DNA from: Jiangella endophytica
Lineage (GTDB): Bacteria > Actinomycetota > Actinomycetes > Jiangellales > Jiangellaceae
Length of the DNA: 34,008 nucleotides
Direction: 5' to 3'
Assembly: GCF_003427025.1 (NCBI RefSeq)
Contig: NZ_QVAI01000036.1
Coordinates: forward strand, 1 to 34,008
Shown: one piece after another, positions 16,845 through 24,234 of the stretch
Position numbering within the stretch: position 1 is the stretch's first letter
Layout: each line of letters starts with the position of its first letter
Program-made: the position numbers and the translations under genes
The notes under the pieces: model-generated
What the model was told of the DNA's origin: nothing
What the model saw: only the letters and a program-made list of their open reading frames with translations
The model's database searches: none

Positions 16845-17552
16845 TTGACACACACGACCGAGGGGACGCCGGGGGCCACCGCCACCGACCTCGCCTACGA
16901 GCGCCTGAAGCGTGCGATCCTCATCTGTTCGCTCGCTCCGGGCACTGAGCTGCGCGAGGCCTCGCTGGCCGAGCAGTTCGAGCTCGGCCGCACACCGGTG
17001 CGCGGCGCGCTGGGCCGGCTGGTGCAGGACGGCTTCGTCGAGGTCCGGCCTCGCAAGGGCTATCGCGTCACCGACCTCAAGGTCACCGACGTCAACGAGG
17101 TGTTCGAGCTGCGGCTGCTGCTCGAGCCCGCGGCCTGCGAACTCGCCGCGTCCCGGGCGCCGCGACAGGCCATCACGGCGCTGCACCACCTGGCCCATAC
17201 GGAGTACGACCACACCGACCCGGACAGCTACGAGCGGTTCATCGTCGACAACCGCGAGTTCCACGTGCGGCTCGCCGAGGCCGCGGGCAACCACCGGCTC
17301 GCCCGGTCGATCCGCACACTGCTGGAGGAGATGCAGCGGCTGTTCTTCCTCAGCCTCACCGTCAAGGACACCAGCAGCGAGCAGGTGCACGAACACCTCG
17401 ACCTCTACGACGCGATCGCCTCCGGCGACGCCGCACGCGCCCGGAAGATCAGCGCCGACCAGATCGAGCAGAGCCGGCGCCGCGTCATCGAGGCCATCGT
17501 CACCGGCTTCACGCCGAGCCCGTTCCACCAGCCGGCGAACCTGGGCCTCTGA
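16845..17552 (+). CDS. GntR-family regulator, FCD (FadR-type) subfamily
   Basis: A 235-residue transcription factor. The N-terminal winged helix spans about 15-80 (LAYERLKRAIL, then EASLAEQFELGRTPVRGALGRLVQDGFVEVRPRKGYRVTD). The all-helical FCD ligand domain spans about 88-225 and keeps the metal-site histidines in FIVDNREFHVRLAEAAGNHRL and VHEHLDLYDAIASGD. The start codon is TTG at 16845, backed by GAGGAGAGG eight bases upstream. It is divergent from the peptide-type ABC operon. Matching pairs of TGATG-N2-TCA boxes lie before it (16779-16811) and after it (17640-17673), so it may control itself, the ABC operon and the downstream cation exporter. FCD regulators usually sense organic acids, amino acids or sugar acids. 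Confidence 0.92.
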   Translation: MTHTTEGTPGATATDLAYERLKRAILICSLAPGTELREASLAEQFELGRTPVRGALGRLVQDGFVEVRPRKGYRVTDLKVTDVNEVFELRLLLEPAACELAASRAPRQAITALHHLAHTEYDHTDPDSYERFIVDNREFHVRLAEAAGNHRLARSIRTLLEEMQRLFFLSLTVKDTSSEQVHEHLDLYDAIASGDAARARKISADQIEQSRRRVIEAIVTGFTPSPFHQPANLGL

Positions 17553-17639
17553 CGTCCGGCGCTCCGGCCGACGCCGTTCCTGAGCCGTCAGACCGCTCTC
17601 ACCTCGGCAGAAGTTCGCCGGCGCACCCTTCCGCGACTG

Positions 17640-17673
17640 TGATGTTTCAGTTAGTGTTCGCTGTGATGTATCA
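17640..17673 (+). promoter_or_regulatory. Second pair of GntR-type boxes upstream of the CDF exporter (copy 2)
   Basis: TGATGTTTCA (17640-17649) and TGATGTATCA (17664-17673) repeat the arrangement seen upstream of gntR. The sequence just before the first box (CCCTTCCG, then ACTGTGATGT) is shared too, so the two regions look like copies of one promoter. A TANNNT element (TAGTGT, 17652-17657) lies between the boxes, where copy 1 has TAACCT. The CDF gene starts 31 bases downstream of the second box. Confidence 0.6.
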
Positions 17674-17704
17674 CTGACGTCGAGGCTGTGGGAGCGCTGC
17701 GCAG

Positions 17705-18820
17705 ATGGACGACGAGCACGGGCATGGGCACGGCCACGGCCACGGCCACGGCCACGGACATGGCCACGGGCACGGGCACGGGCAGGACCGGATCAGTCTG
17801 TGGGGCCGGGTCACCCACCTCTTCCGCCCGCACGCGCACGACCACACCGAGGCCATCCAGACCGCCGAAGAGGCCAGCATCGAGGGCATCCGCGCCGCCT
17901 GGATCGGCCTCGGCGGCATGGGCGCGACGGCCGTCCTGCAGATCGTCATCGTCGCCATCAGCGGCTCGATCGCGCTGCTCGCCGACACGCTGCACAACCT
18001 CGGCCACCTCGTGACCACGATCCCGCTGGTCATCGCGTTCCGGCTGGGCCGACGCGCGGCCACCAAGAACTACACGTTCGGCTACCGGCGCGCCGAGGAC
18101 CTCGTCGGGCTGCTCATCGCCGGCGTCATCGCGCTGTCCGCTGCCCTCATCATCTGGGAGTCCGTCGACGCGCTGGTCAACCCGCGTGAGCTCAGCAACC
18201 TCGGGTGGGTCTTCGCCGCCGGCATCGTCGGCGCGCTCGGCAACGAGCTGGTCGCGATCTACCGTATCCGCATCGGCCGCAAGATCGGCTCGGCCGCGCT
18301 GATCGCCGAGGGCAACCACGCCCGTGCCGACGGCTTCACCTCCATCGCCGTCGTGCTGGGCGTCATCGGGGTGTGGCTCGGCTTCGCTCAGGCCGACGCG
18401 ATCATCGGGCTGCTCATCGCGGTGGCGATCCTGTGGATCCTGGTCGAGTCGTGCAAGTCGGTGATCCGGCGCCTCATGGACGGCGTCGAACCCGGCCTGG
18501 TCGACGACATCCACCAGGTCGCGTCCCGCGTGCCCGGTGTGCAGTACGTCGACGGCGTCCGCGCGCGCTGGAGCGGCCACCGGCTCGAGGCCCAGGTCAC
18601 CCTCGGCGTCGACGCGACGCTCACGGTCGCCGACGGGCACCGGCTCGCCGAGGAGGCGCATCACGAGTTGCTGCACACGATCGCGCACCTCAACGAGGTC
18701 AGCGTGCACGTCCATCCGGCCTACGACGGCGTCACGCCGCCCGAGGCGCACGAGCTGACCCACCACCACTCCTCCGCCGAGGCGCGTCGCGCCTACCAGG
18801 AGGCTCACGGCAGCGTCTGA
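17705..18820 (+). CDS. CDF-family cation efflux protein with an 11-fold His-Gly N-terminal tail
   Basis: A 371-residue cation diffusion facilitator, an inner-membrane antiporter that exports divalent metals such as zinc or cobalt. Residues 5-26 are eleven His-Gly repeats, and a further HAHDH lies at about 43-47. Six membrane helices follow, then a C-terminal cytoplasmic domain (about 270-345) and a second His-rich patch (LTHHHSSAE). The transport site reads LADTLHNLGH in helix 2 (Asp94, His97, His101) and GNHARAD in helix 5 (His205, Asp209), a histidine-rich version of the usual Asp/His pairs. ATG 17705 has GGGAG 11 bases upstream. The box pair at 17640-17673 suggests control by the neighbouring GntR protein. 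The thioredoxin gene lies 86 bases downstream. Confidence 0.92.
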   Translation: MDDEHGHGHGHGHGHGHGHGHGHGHGQDRISLWGRVTHLFRPHAHDHTEAIQTAEEASIEGIRAAWIGLGGMGATAVLQIVIVAISGSIALLADTLHNLGHLVTTIPLVIAFRLGRRAATKNYTFGYRRAEDLVGLLIAGVIALSAALIIWESVDALVNPRELSNLGWVFAAGIVGALGNELVAIYRIRIGRKIGSAALIAEGNHARADGFTSIAVVLGVIGVWLGFAQADAIIGLLIAVAILWILVESCKSVIRRLMDGVEPGLVDDIHQVASRVPGVQYVDGVRARWSGHRLEAQVTLGVDATLTVADGHRLAEEAHHELLHTIAHLNEVSVHVHPAYDGVTPPEAHELTHHHSSAEARRAYQEAHGSV

Positions 18821-18855
18821 CGAGCGCCTCCGCGCCCGTCGCGGAATGCACGCCT

Positions 18856-18879
18856 CCCCCTCGGGGGTTATGCGGGTAT
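18856..18879. promoter_or_regulatory. C/G-tract hairpin and CsoR-like half site before the thioredoxin gene
   Basis: CCCCC-tc-GGGGG (18856-18867) is followed by TTATG and GGGTAT (18874-18879). Runs of C and G next to GGGTAT resemble half of a CsoR-family operator, but the left ATACCC arm is missing. It could also be a small hairpin ending the CDF transcript. The call is tentative. Confidence 0.25.
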
Positions 18880-18906
18880 CACCGACGTTGGAAAGGCACC
18901 TTGCTC

Positions 18907-19269
18907 ATGAGCACCACCACACTGACCGGCCAGACCTTCGCGCAGACCGTGGAGGACAACGAGATCGTGCTGGTCGACTTCTGGGCCGCGTGGTGCGGCC
19001 CGTGTCGCATGTTCGCGCCCGTCTACGAGCAGGCCGCCGAGCAGCACCCCGAGATCGTCTTCGGCAAGGTCGACACCGAGGCCGAGCAGGACCTCGCGGC
19101 GATGGCGCAGATCACCTCCATCCCCACCCTGATGGCCTTCAAGAAGGGCCACCTGGTCTTCGCCCAGCCCGGCGCGCTGCCGGCGGCGGCGCTCGAGCAG
19201 GTCATCGACGCCGTCACCGAACTGGACGTCGACGCCGCCCTCGCCGCCGCGCAGGACCAGCAGCAGTAG
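18907..19269 (+). CDS. trxA: Thioredoxin
   Basis: A 120-residue cytosolic thioredoxin with the intact active site W-C30-G-P-C33 in VDFWAAWCGPC, the buried Asp region (FGKVDTEAEQDLA), and the conserved cis-proline loop SIPTLMAFKKG. The C-terminal tail DAALAAAQDQQQ is a short Ala/Gln-rich extension. ATG 18907 is preceded by GGAAAGG at about 10 bases; an in-frame TTG at 18901 sits too close to it. It may reduce ArsC or other disulfide enzymes, but there is no direct link to those genes. A strong hairpin follows ten bases after the stop. Confidence 0.95.
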   Translation: MSTTTLTGQTFAQTVEDNEIVLVDFWAAWCGPCRMFAPVYEQAAEQHPEIVFGKVDTEAEQDLAAMAQITSIPTLMAFKKGHLVFAQPGALPAAALEQVIDAVTELDVDAALAAAQDQQQ

Positions 19270-19279
19270 GCGGACCGGA

Positions 19280-19316
19280 CCGCCGGTGGCGCACCTAACG
19301 AGTGCGCCACCGGCGG
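19280..19316. terminator. Strong bidirectional terminator hairpin
   Basis: CCGCCGGTGGCGCAC (19280-19294) and GTGCGCCACCGGCGG (19302-19316) form a perfect 15-bp stem with a 7-base loop (CTAACGA). It lies between the convergent trxA stop (19269) and lyase stop (19321), so it can serve both. There is no T-tract. Confidence 0.85.
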
Positions 19317-19320
19317 CTGG

Positions 19321-22300
19321 TCACGGCGCGGTCGTCACGGCGAGGTAGGGGCGATCGACGCTGGACTCACGGGCGTTGAACTGGACGTGCGGGCCGTAGG
19401 TCGCCACGTCGCCGGTGAGGGCGACGCCGAGATCGCGCCCCTCGGCCGCGAGGCCGCGGACGAGCTCGGTGACGTCGACGGTGTACCAGCCCGCCTCGGT
19501 GCCGCTGACGCGCAGCGTGCCCACCCGGTCGCCGAGGGGCGGCCGCGTGTTCCACGTCAGCGCCGTCTCCACCCAGCCGGTGTCGGCGACCGCGTGGACG
19601 CCGACCGACGTGGTGGTGTTCTCGGTGCTGAGCCGGCCGTTCACGTGCACGACGGCAGCGGTGATCGTCCGGCCCTGGGCCGCGGACAGCGGGAACGTCA
19701 GGTAGGCGATGCGTTCGAAGCCGCTGCCGAGGCTCGGGTTGTTGCGGACCTCGAGGGCGCCCCGGCCGTAGTTGACGTCGGCGGAGGCGCCGTTGCGGAC
19801 GTGCGTGTCGGCGCCGGGCTCGATGTGGCCCGGGTCGACGACCACGACCGGCACCCGGACCGCCTTCCACACGGAGCCGAGCGTGACGACGGCGCCGACC
19901 GTCGTCGACCCGCCACCGATGGCCGTGACCTGGCCGTTCTCGTCCACGTCGGCGACCCCCGGGTTCGCGCTGACCCAGTCGACCCGCGCCGCCGAGAGGT
20001 CGGCGGTGCTGCCGTCGGTCTGGACGCCGGTGAGCGACAGCCCCGCCCGTTCCCCCACGGCCAGCTCGGGCAACGTGCCCGGCGACGGTGTCACGCGGCC
20101 GAGCCGCACCGGCGACGGCGCGCGATCGGCCGCGGCGTCGGCGTCGGTGGCGTACGCGCGGACCTCGAGGATGCTGTTGAAGTCGCTGACCGAGTTGCCG
20201 TGCCCGACGATCCGCAGGTAGCGGGCACGCGAGGTCTCGAGGTCGTACGTCTCGAGGTCGTCGGTCGTGCCCGAGGACACCGCACCGGTCAGCAGCTCGT
20301 TCCAGGAGCTGCCGTTGCGTGAGGCCAGGACGTCGAAGGTCGAGGTGCGCGTATGGCCGTTGTAGAACGCGACGGCGGCGGCGGACACCTCGCTGACGCG
20401 GCCCAGGTCGAGGGTGAGGGTCTGCCCGTCGCCGGGCGCGCTCCAGCGCGATCCGAGGCTGCCGTCGACGACGTTCTCCGGCCCGTTGCCGTCGTCGGCG
20501 CTGGCCGTCACCGACGCGACGGGCAGCGCGTTGCCGGTCGTGCCCGCCCGGCGGAAGTGCACCTCGTAGACGGGTCCCTCGGCGTCGCCGCGACGGGTCT
20601 CGACGCGGGCGACGCCGGGCAGCGTGGCGGGCCGCGACACCGTCGCGACGACACCGTCCGCGGCGCGCACCTCGACGTTCGGCGGCACCCGCCGGTTCGC
20701 CGGCACGGTGACGTCGTACCGGTACCGGTCGGCCCGGAAGTCGCTGAGCCGCGTCCCGCCCACGTCGATCGAGGTCAGCGCCTCGGCACCGGCGCCGTCG
20801 ACGTCCCAGGAGGCGAGCGGCGTGATCTCGGGAACGTCCGCCGGGGGCTGCTGTCCCGCGCCGAGCGGCACGAGCCGCAGCGCCACGCTGGTGTCGGTGA
20901 CCGACGGCAGGTGCAGCATCAGACTGCGCATGCCGGTGACGGGCTTCTGCCCGCCCGGGTCGGGGGCGCCCGGCAGCGGGCCGGCGTCGCCGACGACGAT
21001 ACTGCCGCCGTCGGTCAGCAACTGCAGGTAGAGGCGCTGGCCACCGCGGTGGAGCACGGCCGAGCGGCCGTCGTCGGCGACATCGACGTCGGCTCGGGTG
21101 AGCAGGAACTGGCGGTAGTCGATGGCCGCGCCGGCCTCGACCTCGTCCTGGATGAGTACCTGACGGCGGTCGTCGAAGAGCCGGACGCCCCGCTGCGCGC
21201 GCTCCACCCGGTCGCCGTACATGCCGGTGAGGTCGGTGACCGAATACCACTCGCGGGCGCTGGATCCGACCGCGGTGATCGGCGCGCCGGCGCGCAGCGC
21301 GGCCGACGGCGTCGGGCCGGACCCGAGGAGCATGGTGTTCTGGCCCTCCGGCCGCGTGACGTAGTAGTCCCACCGGCCGCCCACGTCCTTGCGCCAGTCG
21401 AAATAGGCCCCCTGGTAGGTGTCGGCGCCGAGCTCGTCGAACCAGCGCACCCCGTTCGCGTCGAGCACGAAGTCGCCGGCGTCGAGGTTCATGTGCGCGG
21501 TCACCTGGTCGTACCCGCTGCGCAACCCCTTCGTGGCGACGTAGACGGCCTGCGGGTCGTCCCAGGCGCTGCGGGCGGTGGCGACCTCGACGCCGGCGAA
21601 GTGGGCGTCGGTCGCCTCGGGGTGACCGGCCCCGGAGGCGGCGTCCGGGTCGTACCAGAGGATGTCGAGCGGGCCGGCCGATCGGTCGGCGCGCTCGGCC
21701 TGCCAGGCCGCGTAGTGCGGCGCGTCGTAGCGGCCGGCGAGCCACATCATGAACGGCGAGTGCCAGCCGCTGGTGACGCCGCCGAAGAGTTCGCTGGGAC
21801 CGTCGCCGAAGTTGAAGGCCTGGCCGGGCGTCCCGGTGACCTGGATGCCGAAGTCGCCCGTGGCGGACAGGCCCGGCAGGCCGGCGAGCCCGAAGTCGGT
21901 CCCAGTGGCGGTGGTCATCGCGGCGAGATAGGTGACCAGGTAGTCGGTGCCGTACTGCCAGTAGGCCGGGCTCTCGGCGTACCCGCCGTCGGGGGCGTAC
22001 TCGGTGATGCCGTACTGGATGGACGTGATGCTCTTGCGGAGCACCTCGTCGGCGATCGCCGGCGCCTCGTCGCCGATCGCGAGCGCGCCCAGCGCGACGG
22101 CGTTGGAGACCAGGTTCCAGTTGTGCGACTGGCCGACGAAGAAGCTGGTCCCGGTGGTGTCGTAGTAGGGCAGCGCGGTCTCGAGGGCGTGGGAGACGAT
22201 GGCGTCGCGGATCGTGGCCCGCTGCTCCTCGGACAGGTAGTCGTACAGCCAGTCGTAGCCGATGGCGACGGCGTTGGTCATCTCCCCCACGTCGAGGAAG

Positions 22301-22758
22301 TGCGACGGGTTCCAGTGCGGGAACGCCGCGACGGCGAGCAGCTCCTCCGCCCCGCGGGCGGCGTAGCGCTCGTCGCCCGTGAGCTGGTAGGTCGCGGCGA
22401 GCGTGTACGTGCGGCGCTTGACCTCGCGGCTCGTGCTCAGGGTGTTCGGCGCGTCCCTGAACGTCACCGGCTCGGTGGGCAGGATCGCGTCGGCGTCCGC
22501 GCGGACCTTGGCGAACCACGCGCTCAGCCGCGCGTCGTCCTCCAGTCGCTCGCGCGCGATCCGGAACGTCTCGGCCGTGGCGAGCAGCCGCGGATGCTCC
22601 GGTGTCAGCAGCTCGACGACGCTGGCGGGTGGCTCGATCGCGGCGGCGTGAGCGGGCTGGGTGGTCAGCGGCTCGGCCACGAGCCCGGTCACCGCGACGG
22701 CGAGAACGACGGCAGCGGCACGCAGCCGCCGGCCGGCCGATCGGTACGCGAAGTGCAT
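19321..22758 (-). CDS. Secreted heparinase II/III-fold polysaccharide lyase with F5/8C, Big2 and DNRLRE domains
   Basis: A 1145-residue secreted enzyme. A signal peptide with twin arginines (AGRRLRAAAVVLAVAVTG) ends near AHA-A at 38-39. The catalytic part (about 50-640) has the alpha/alpha toroid with the lyase-type GQSHNWNLVSNAV motif, then the beta-sandwich with HMNLDAGDFVLDANG, the counterpart of the heparinase II/III HxHxDxGSF motif. After a small beta domain come a discoidin-type F5/8C carbohydrate-binding domain (about 738-887, NVVDGSLGSRWSA), a Big2 Ig-like domain (about 888-977) and a C-terminal DNRLRE domain (about 978-1145, ADTHVRNGASADVNYGRG). It probably cleaves a uronic acid polysaccharide by beta-elimination outside the cell; the substrate is not readable. 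A LacI-type site overlaps its promoter, and the neighbouring ABC importer could take up its products. Confidence 0.85.
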   Translation of the reverse strand: MHFAYRSAGRRLRAAAVVLAVAVTGLVAEPLTTQPAHAAAIEPPASVVELLTPEHPRLLATAETFRIARERLEDDARLSAWFAKVRADADAILPTEPVTFRDAPNTLSTSREVKRRTYTLAATYQLTGDERYAARGAEELLAVAAFPHWNPSHFLDVGEMTNAVAIGYDWLYDYLSEEQRATIRDAIVSHALETALPYYDTTGTSFFVGQSHNWNLVSNAVALGALAIGDEAPAIADEVLRKSITSIQYGITEYAPDGGYAESPAYWQYGTDYLVTYLAAMTTATGTDFGLAGLPGLSATGDFGIQVTGTPGQAFNFGDGPSELFGGVTSGWHSPFMMWLAGRYDAPHYAAWQAERADRSAGPLDILWYDPDAASGAGHPEATDAHFAGVEVATARSAWDDPQAVYVATKGLRSGYDQVTAHMNLDAGDFVLDANGVRWFDELGADTYQGAYFDWRKDVGGRWDYYVTRPEGQNTMLLGSGPTPSAALRAGAPITAVGSSAREWYSVTDLTGMYGDRVERAQRGVRLFDDRRQVLIQDEVEAGAAIDYRQFLLTRADVDVADDGRSAVLHRGGQRLYLQLLTDGGSIVVGDAGPLPGAPDPGGQKPVTGMRSLMLHLPSVTDTSVALRLVPLGAGQQPPADVPEITPLASWDVDGAGAEALTSIDVGGTRLSDFRADRYRYDVTVPANRRVPPNVEVRAADGVVATVSRPATLPGVARVETRRGDAEGPVYEVHFRRAGTTGNALPVASVTASADDGNGPENVVDGSLGSRWSAPGDGQTLTLDLGRVSEVSAAAVAFYNGHTRTSTFDVLASRNGSSWNELLTGAVSSGTTDDLETYDLETSRARYLRIVGHGNSVSDFNSILEVRAYATDADAAADRAPSPVRLGRVTPSPGTLPELAVGERAGLSLTGVQTDGSTADLSAARVDWVSANPGVADVDENGQVTAIGGGSTTVGAVVTLGSVWKAVRVPVVVVDPGHIEPGADTHVRNGASADVNYGRGALEVRNNPSLGSGFERIAYLTFPLSAAQGRTITAAVVHVNGRLSTENTTTSVGVHAVADTGWVETALTWNTRPPLGDRVGTLRVSGTEAGWYTVDVTELVRGLAAEGRDLGVALTGDVATYGPHVQFNARESSVDRPYLAVTTAP

Positions 22759-22791
22759 GTGGGGACCCTTCGTCGTTGACGGGGCTCCGAG

Positions 22792-22819
22792 GTTAAAGCG
22801 ATTTCACTACAGCGGTCAA
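22792..22819 (-). promoter_or_regulatory. Lyase promoter with LacI-type operator
   Basis: On the minus strand a -35 TTGACC (22819-22814), a 16-base spacer and a -10-like TTTAAC (22797-22792) precede the lyase ATG by 34 bases, with GAAGGG as ribosome binding site. AAATCGCTTT (22804-22795), a LacI-type palindrome with one mismatch pair, overlaps the -10. It closely resembles the perfect site before the ABC importer. Confidence 0.6.
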
Positions 22820-22895
22820 CAGTCGGCGGACCCCTCGCAGATCGCACCTGTTCAGCGGATCGCGCGCCGGGTTACATCGTTTTCGAATCGAGCGT

Positions 22896-23975
22896 CTAGC
22901 GGTGGTGCGCCACCGCGACACTCGTGCGGACGACGACGTGGGTGCCGAACATGACGCGCTGCTCGCCGCCGTCGGGCTCGAGGGCGAGCCGGGCCGCGGC
23001 CCGGCCCAGCTCGGGGGCGGGAATGTGCACCGACGTGAGCCCGAGGTCGGTGGCCAGCGGGGAGTCGTCGTAGCCGATGACCGAGATGTCGCCGGGCACG
23101 CTCAGCCCGTGCTCGCGCAGGGCCTGCAGGGCGCCGGCGGCGACCTGGTCGGTGTGCGCCATGACCGCCGTGAACTCGGGTTTCCCGGCGCCGAGCAGCC
23201 GGTTCATCACCGTCATCGCGGAGCCGCGGTCCCAGGTGGGCCCGACCTCGAGGTCGGGATCGGCGACGCCGCCGAGGTCGGCCAGCGCCTTGCGGTAGCC
23301 GGCCAGCCGGCGGATGGTCATCGTGCTGCCGTCGGGCCCGCTCAGCTGCAGGATCCGGCGGTGGCCGCGCGACAGCAGATGGCTGGTCGCGGCGTAGGCT
23401 CCACCCTCGTTGTCGTACTCGGCGACCGCCGCGGGGACGGCGGGCCCGATGGGCGGCCGGGCGCAGAGCACGAGGCGGGTGCCGGTCTGGGCCAGCGACT
23501 GGGCGAACGCCGTCATGTCGGCGCGGTACTGGTCGGACTCGACGACGGTGCCGGTCAGGATGATCGCCTGAACGTGCTGGGCGTTCATCTGCCGCAGGAC
23601 GTCGATCTCGCGGCCGGCCTCGCGGCCCGTGGTGCCGATCAGGCAGAGGCGGTCGGCGTCGGTGACCGCGGCGGTGATCGCCTGGACGACGGCGAGCAGG
23701 AAGCCGGCGTCGAGCTCGCGGACGACGATCGCGATGGTGCCGCTGTCCTGGCCGGTCAGCGCCCTGGCGTGCGGGTTGGCGACGTAGTCGAGCTCGCGGA
23801 CGGCGCGCATCACCTTGTCGCGGGTGCGCGGCGCCGGCGGATAGCTGCCGTTCAGGATCCGCGAGACCGTCGAGACCGAGACGCCGGCGCGGGCCGCCAC
23901 GTCGCGGATGCCCGGGCGCTGCCTGGCGGACTCCGTCCGTTGCGCCACGGCGGGCGCGTCCTCGGTGCTGCTCAC
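22896..23975 (-). CDS. LacI-family transcriptional regulator
   Basis: A 359-residue repressor. The helix-turn-helix at residues 21-45 reads GIRDVAARAGVSVSTVSRILN, followed by the hinge (ELDYVANPHARAL). The periplasmic-binding-protein-like ligand domain runs from about 78, with IAIVVRELDAGFL, FTAVMAHTDQVAAGALQALREHGLSVPGDISVIGYDDSPLA and the C-terminal HIPAPELGRAAARLAL. The start is GTG 23975; its ribosome binding site is weak. It lies between the lyase and the divergent sugar-type ABC importer. LacI-type sites lie before both of these and, in weaker form, before its own gene (24000-24013). It should repress the local polysaccharide system until a sugar inducer, probably a lyase product, binds. 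Confidence 0.93.
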   Translation of the reverse strand: MSSTEDAPAVAQRTESARQRPGIRDVAARAGVSVSTVSRILNGSYPPAPRTRDKVMRAVRELDYVANPHARALTGQDSGTIAIVVRELDAGFLLAVVQAITAAVTDADRLCLIGTTGREAGREIDVLRQMNAQHVQAIILTGTVVESDQYRADMTAFAQSLAQTGTRLVLCARPPIGPAVPAAVAEYDNEGGAYAATSHLLSRGHRRILQLSGPDGSTMTIRRLAGYRKALADLGGVADPDLEVGPTWDRGSAMTVMNRLLGAGKPEFTAVMAHTDQVAAGALQALREHGLSVPGDISVIGYDDSPLATDLGLTSVHIPAPELGRAAARLALEPDGGEQRVMFGTHVVVRTSVAVAHHR

Positions 23976-23999
23976 GGTCAGATGCTAGCCCGAGATCGC

Positions 24000-24013
24000 T
24001 GCAAACGTTACAA
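24000..24013. promoter_or_regulatory. Weak LacI-type site upstream of the lacI-family gene
   Basis: TGCAAACGTTACAA agrees with the LacI/CcpA-type pattern TGNAANCGNTNNCA at all but one fixed position. It lies 25-38 bases upstream of the GTG start of the regulator on the minus strand. Autoregulation is plausible, but the core differs from the other two sites. Confidence 0.35.
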
Positions 24014-24087
24014 CTGACACCCCCAACCGTGCCGTCCGCCAGCGAGGTACGCACGTGCGTCGCCCGAGTTCCGCGAGGTGGTGCGTG

Positions 24088-24117
24088 TTGACGAGGGGAC
24101 GGAAAGCGCTTTATCTT
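24088..24117 (+). promoter_or_regulatory. Sugar ABC importer promoter with perfect LacI operator
   Basis: A -35 TTGACG (24088-24093) and a -10 TATCTT (24112-24117) are separated by 18 bases. The 10-bp palindrome AAAGCGCTTT (24103-24112) fills the space between them. This gives a clear repressor site for the neighbouring LacI protein. The transcript would start near 24124, leaving a leader of about 110 bases before the binding-protein GTG. Confidence 0.7.
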
Positions 24118-24234
24118 TCCACCTCGGCGGCATGAGCCGCAGCGGGACACCGTCAGAGCGTGATCGGCGGCTCGGCGCTGAGCAGCCGGTGTGTTCGCGC
24201 GAATTCCAGCGCCAACCCGTCAAGGGAGTGGGTT

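Noticed and set aside
17717..17782. Repetitive CAC-GGC array considered as a CRISPR or minisatellite
   Set aside because: It is a 6-base in-frame codon repeat encoding a His-Gly tail, with no spacers, inside a real gene.
19367..22519. A 1050-codon open frame on the minus strand within the lyase gene
   Set aside because: It is an out-of-frame, arginine-rich shadow of the lyase. The lyase frame has a signal peptide and recognisable domains.
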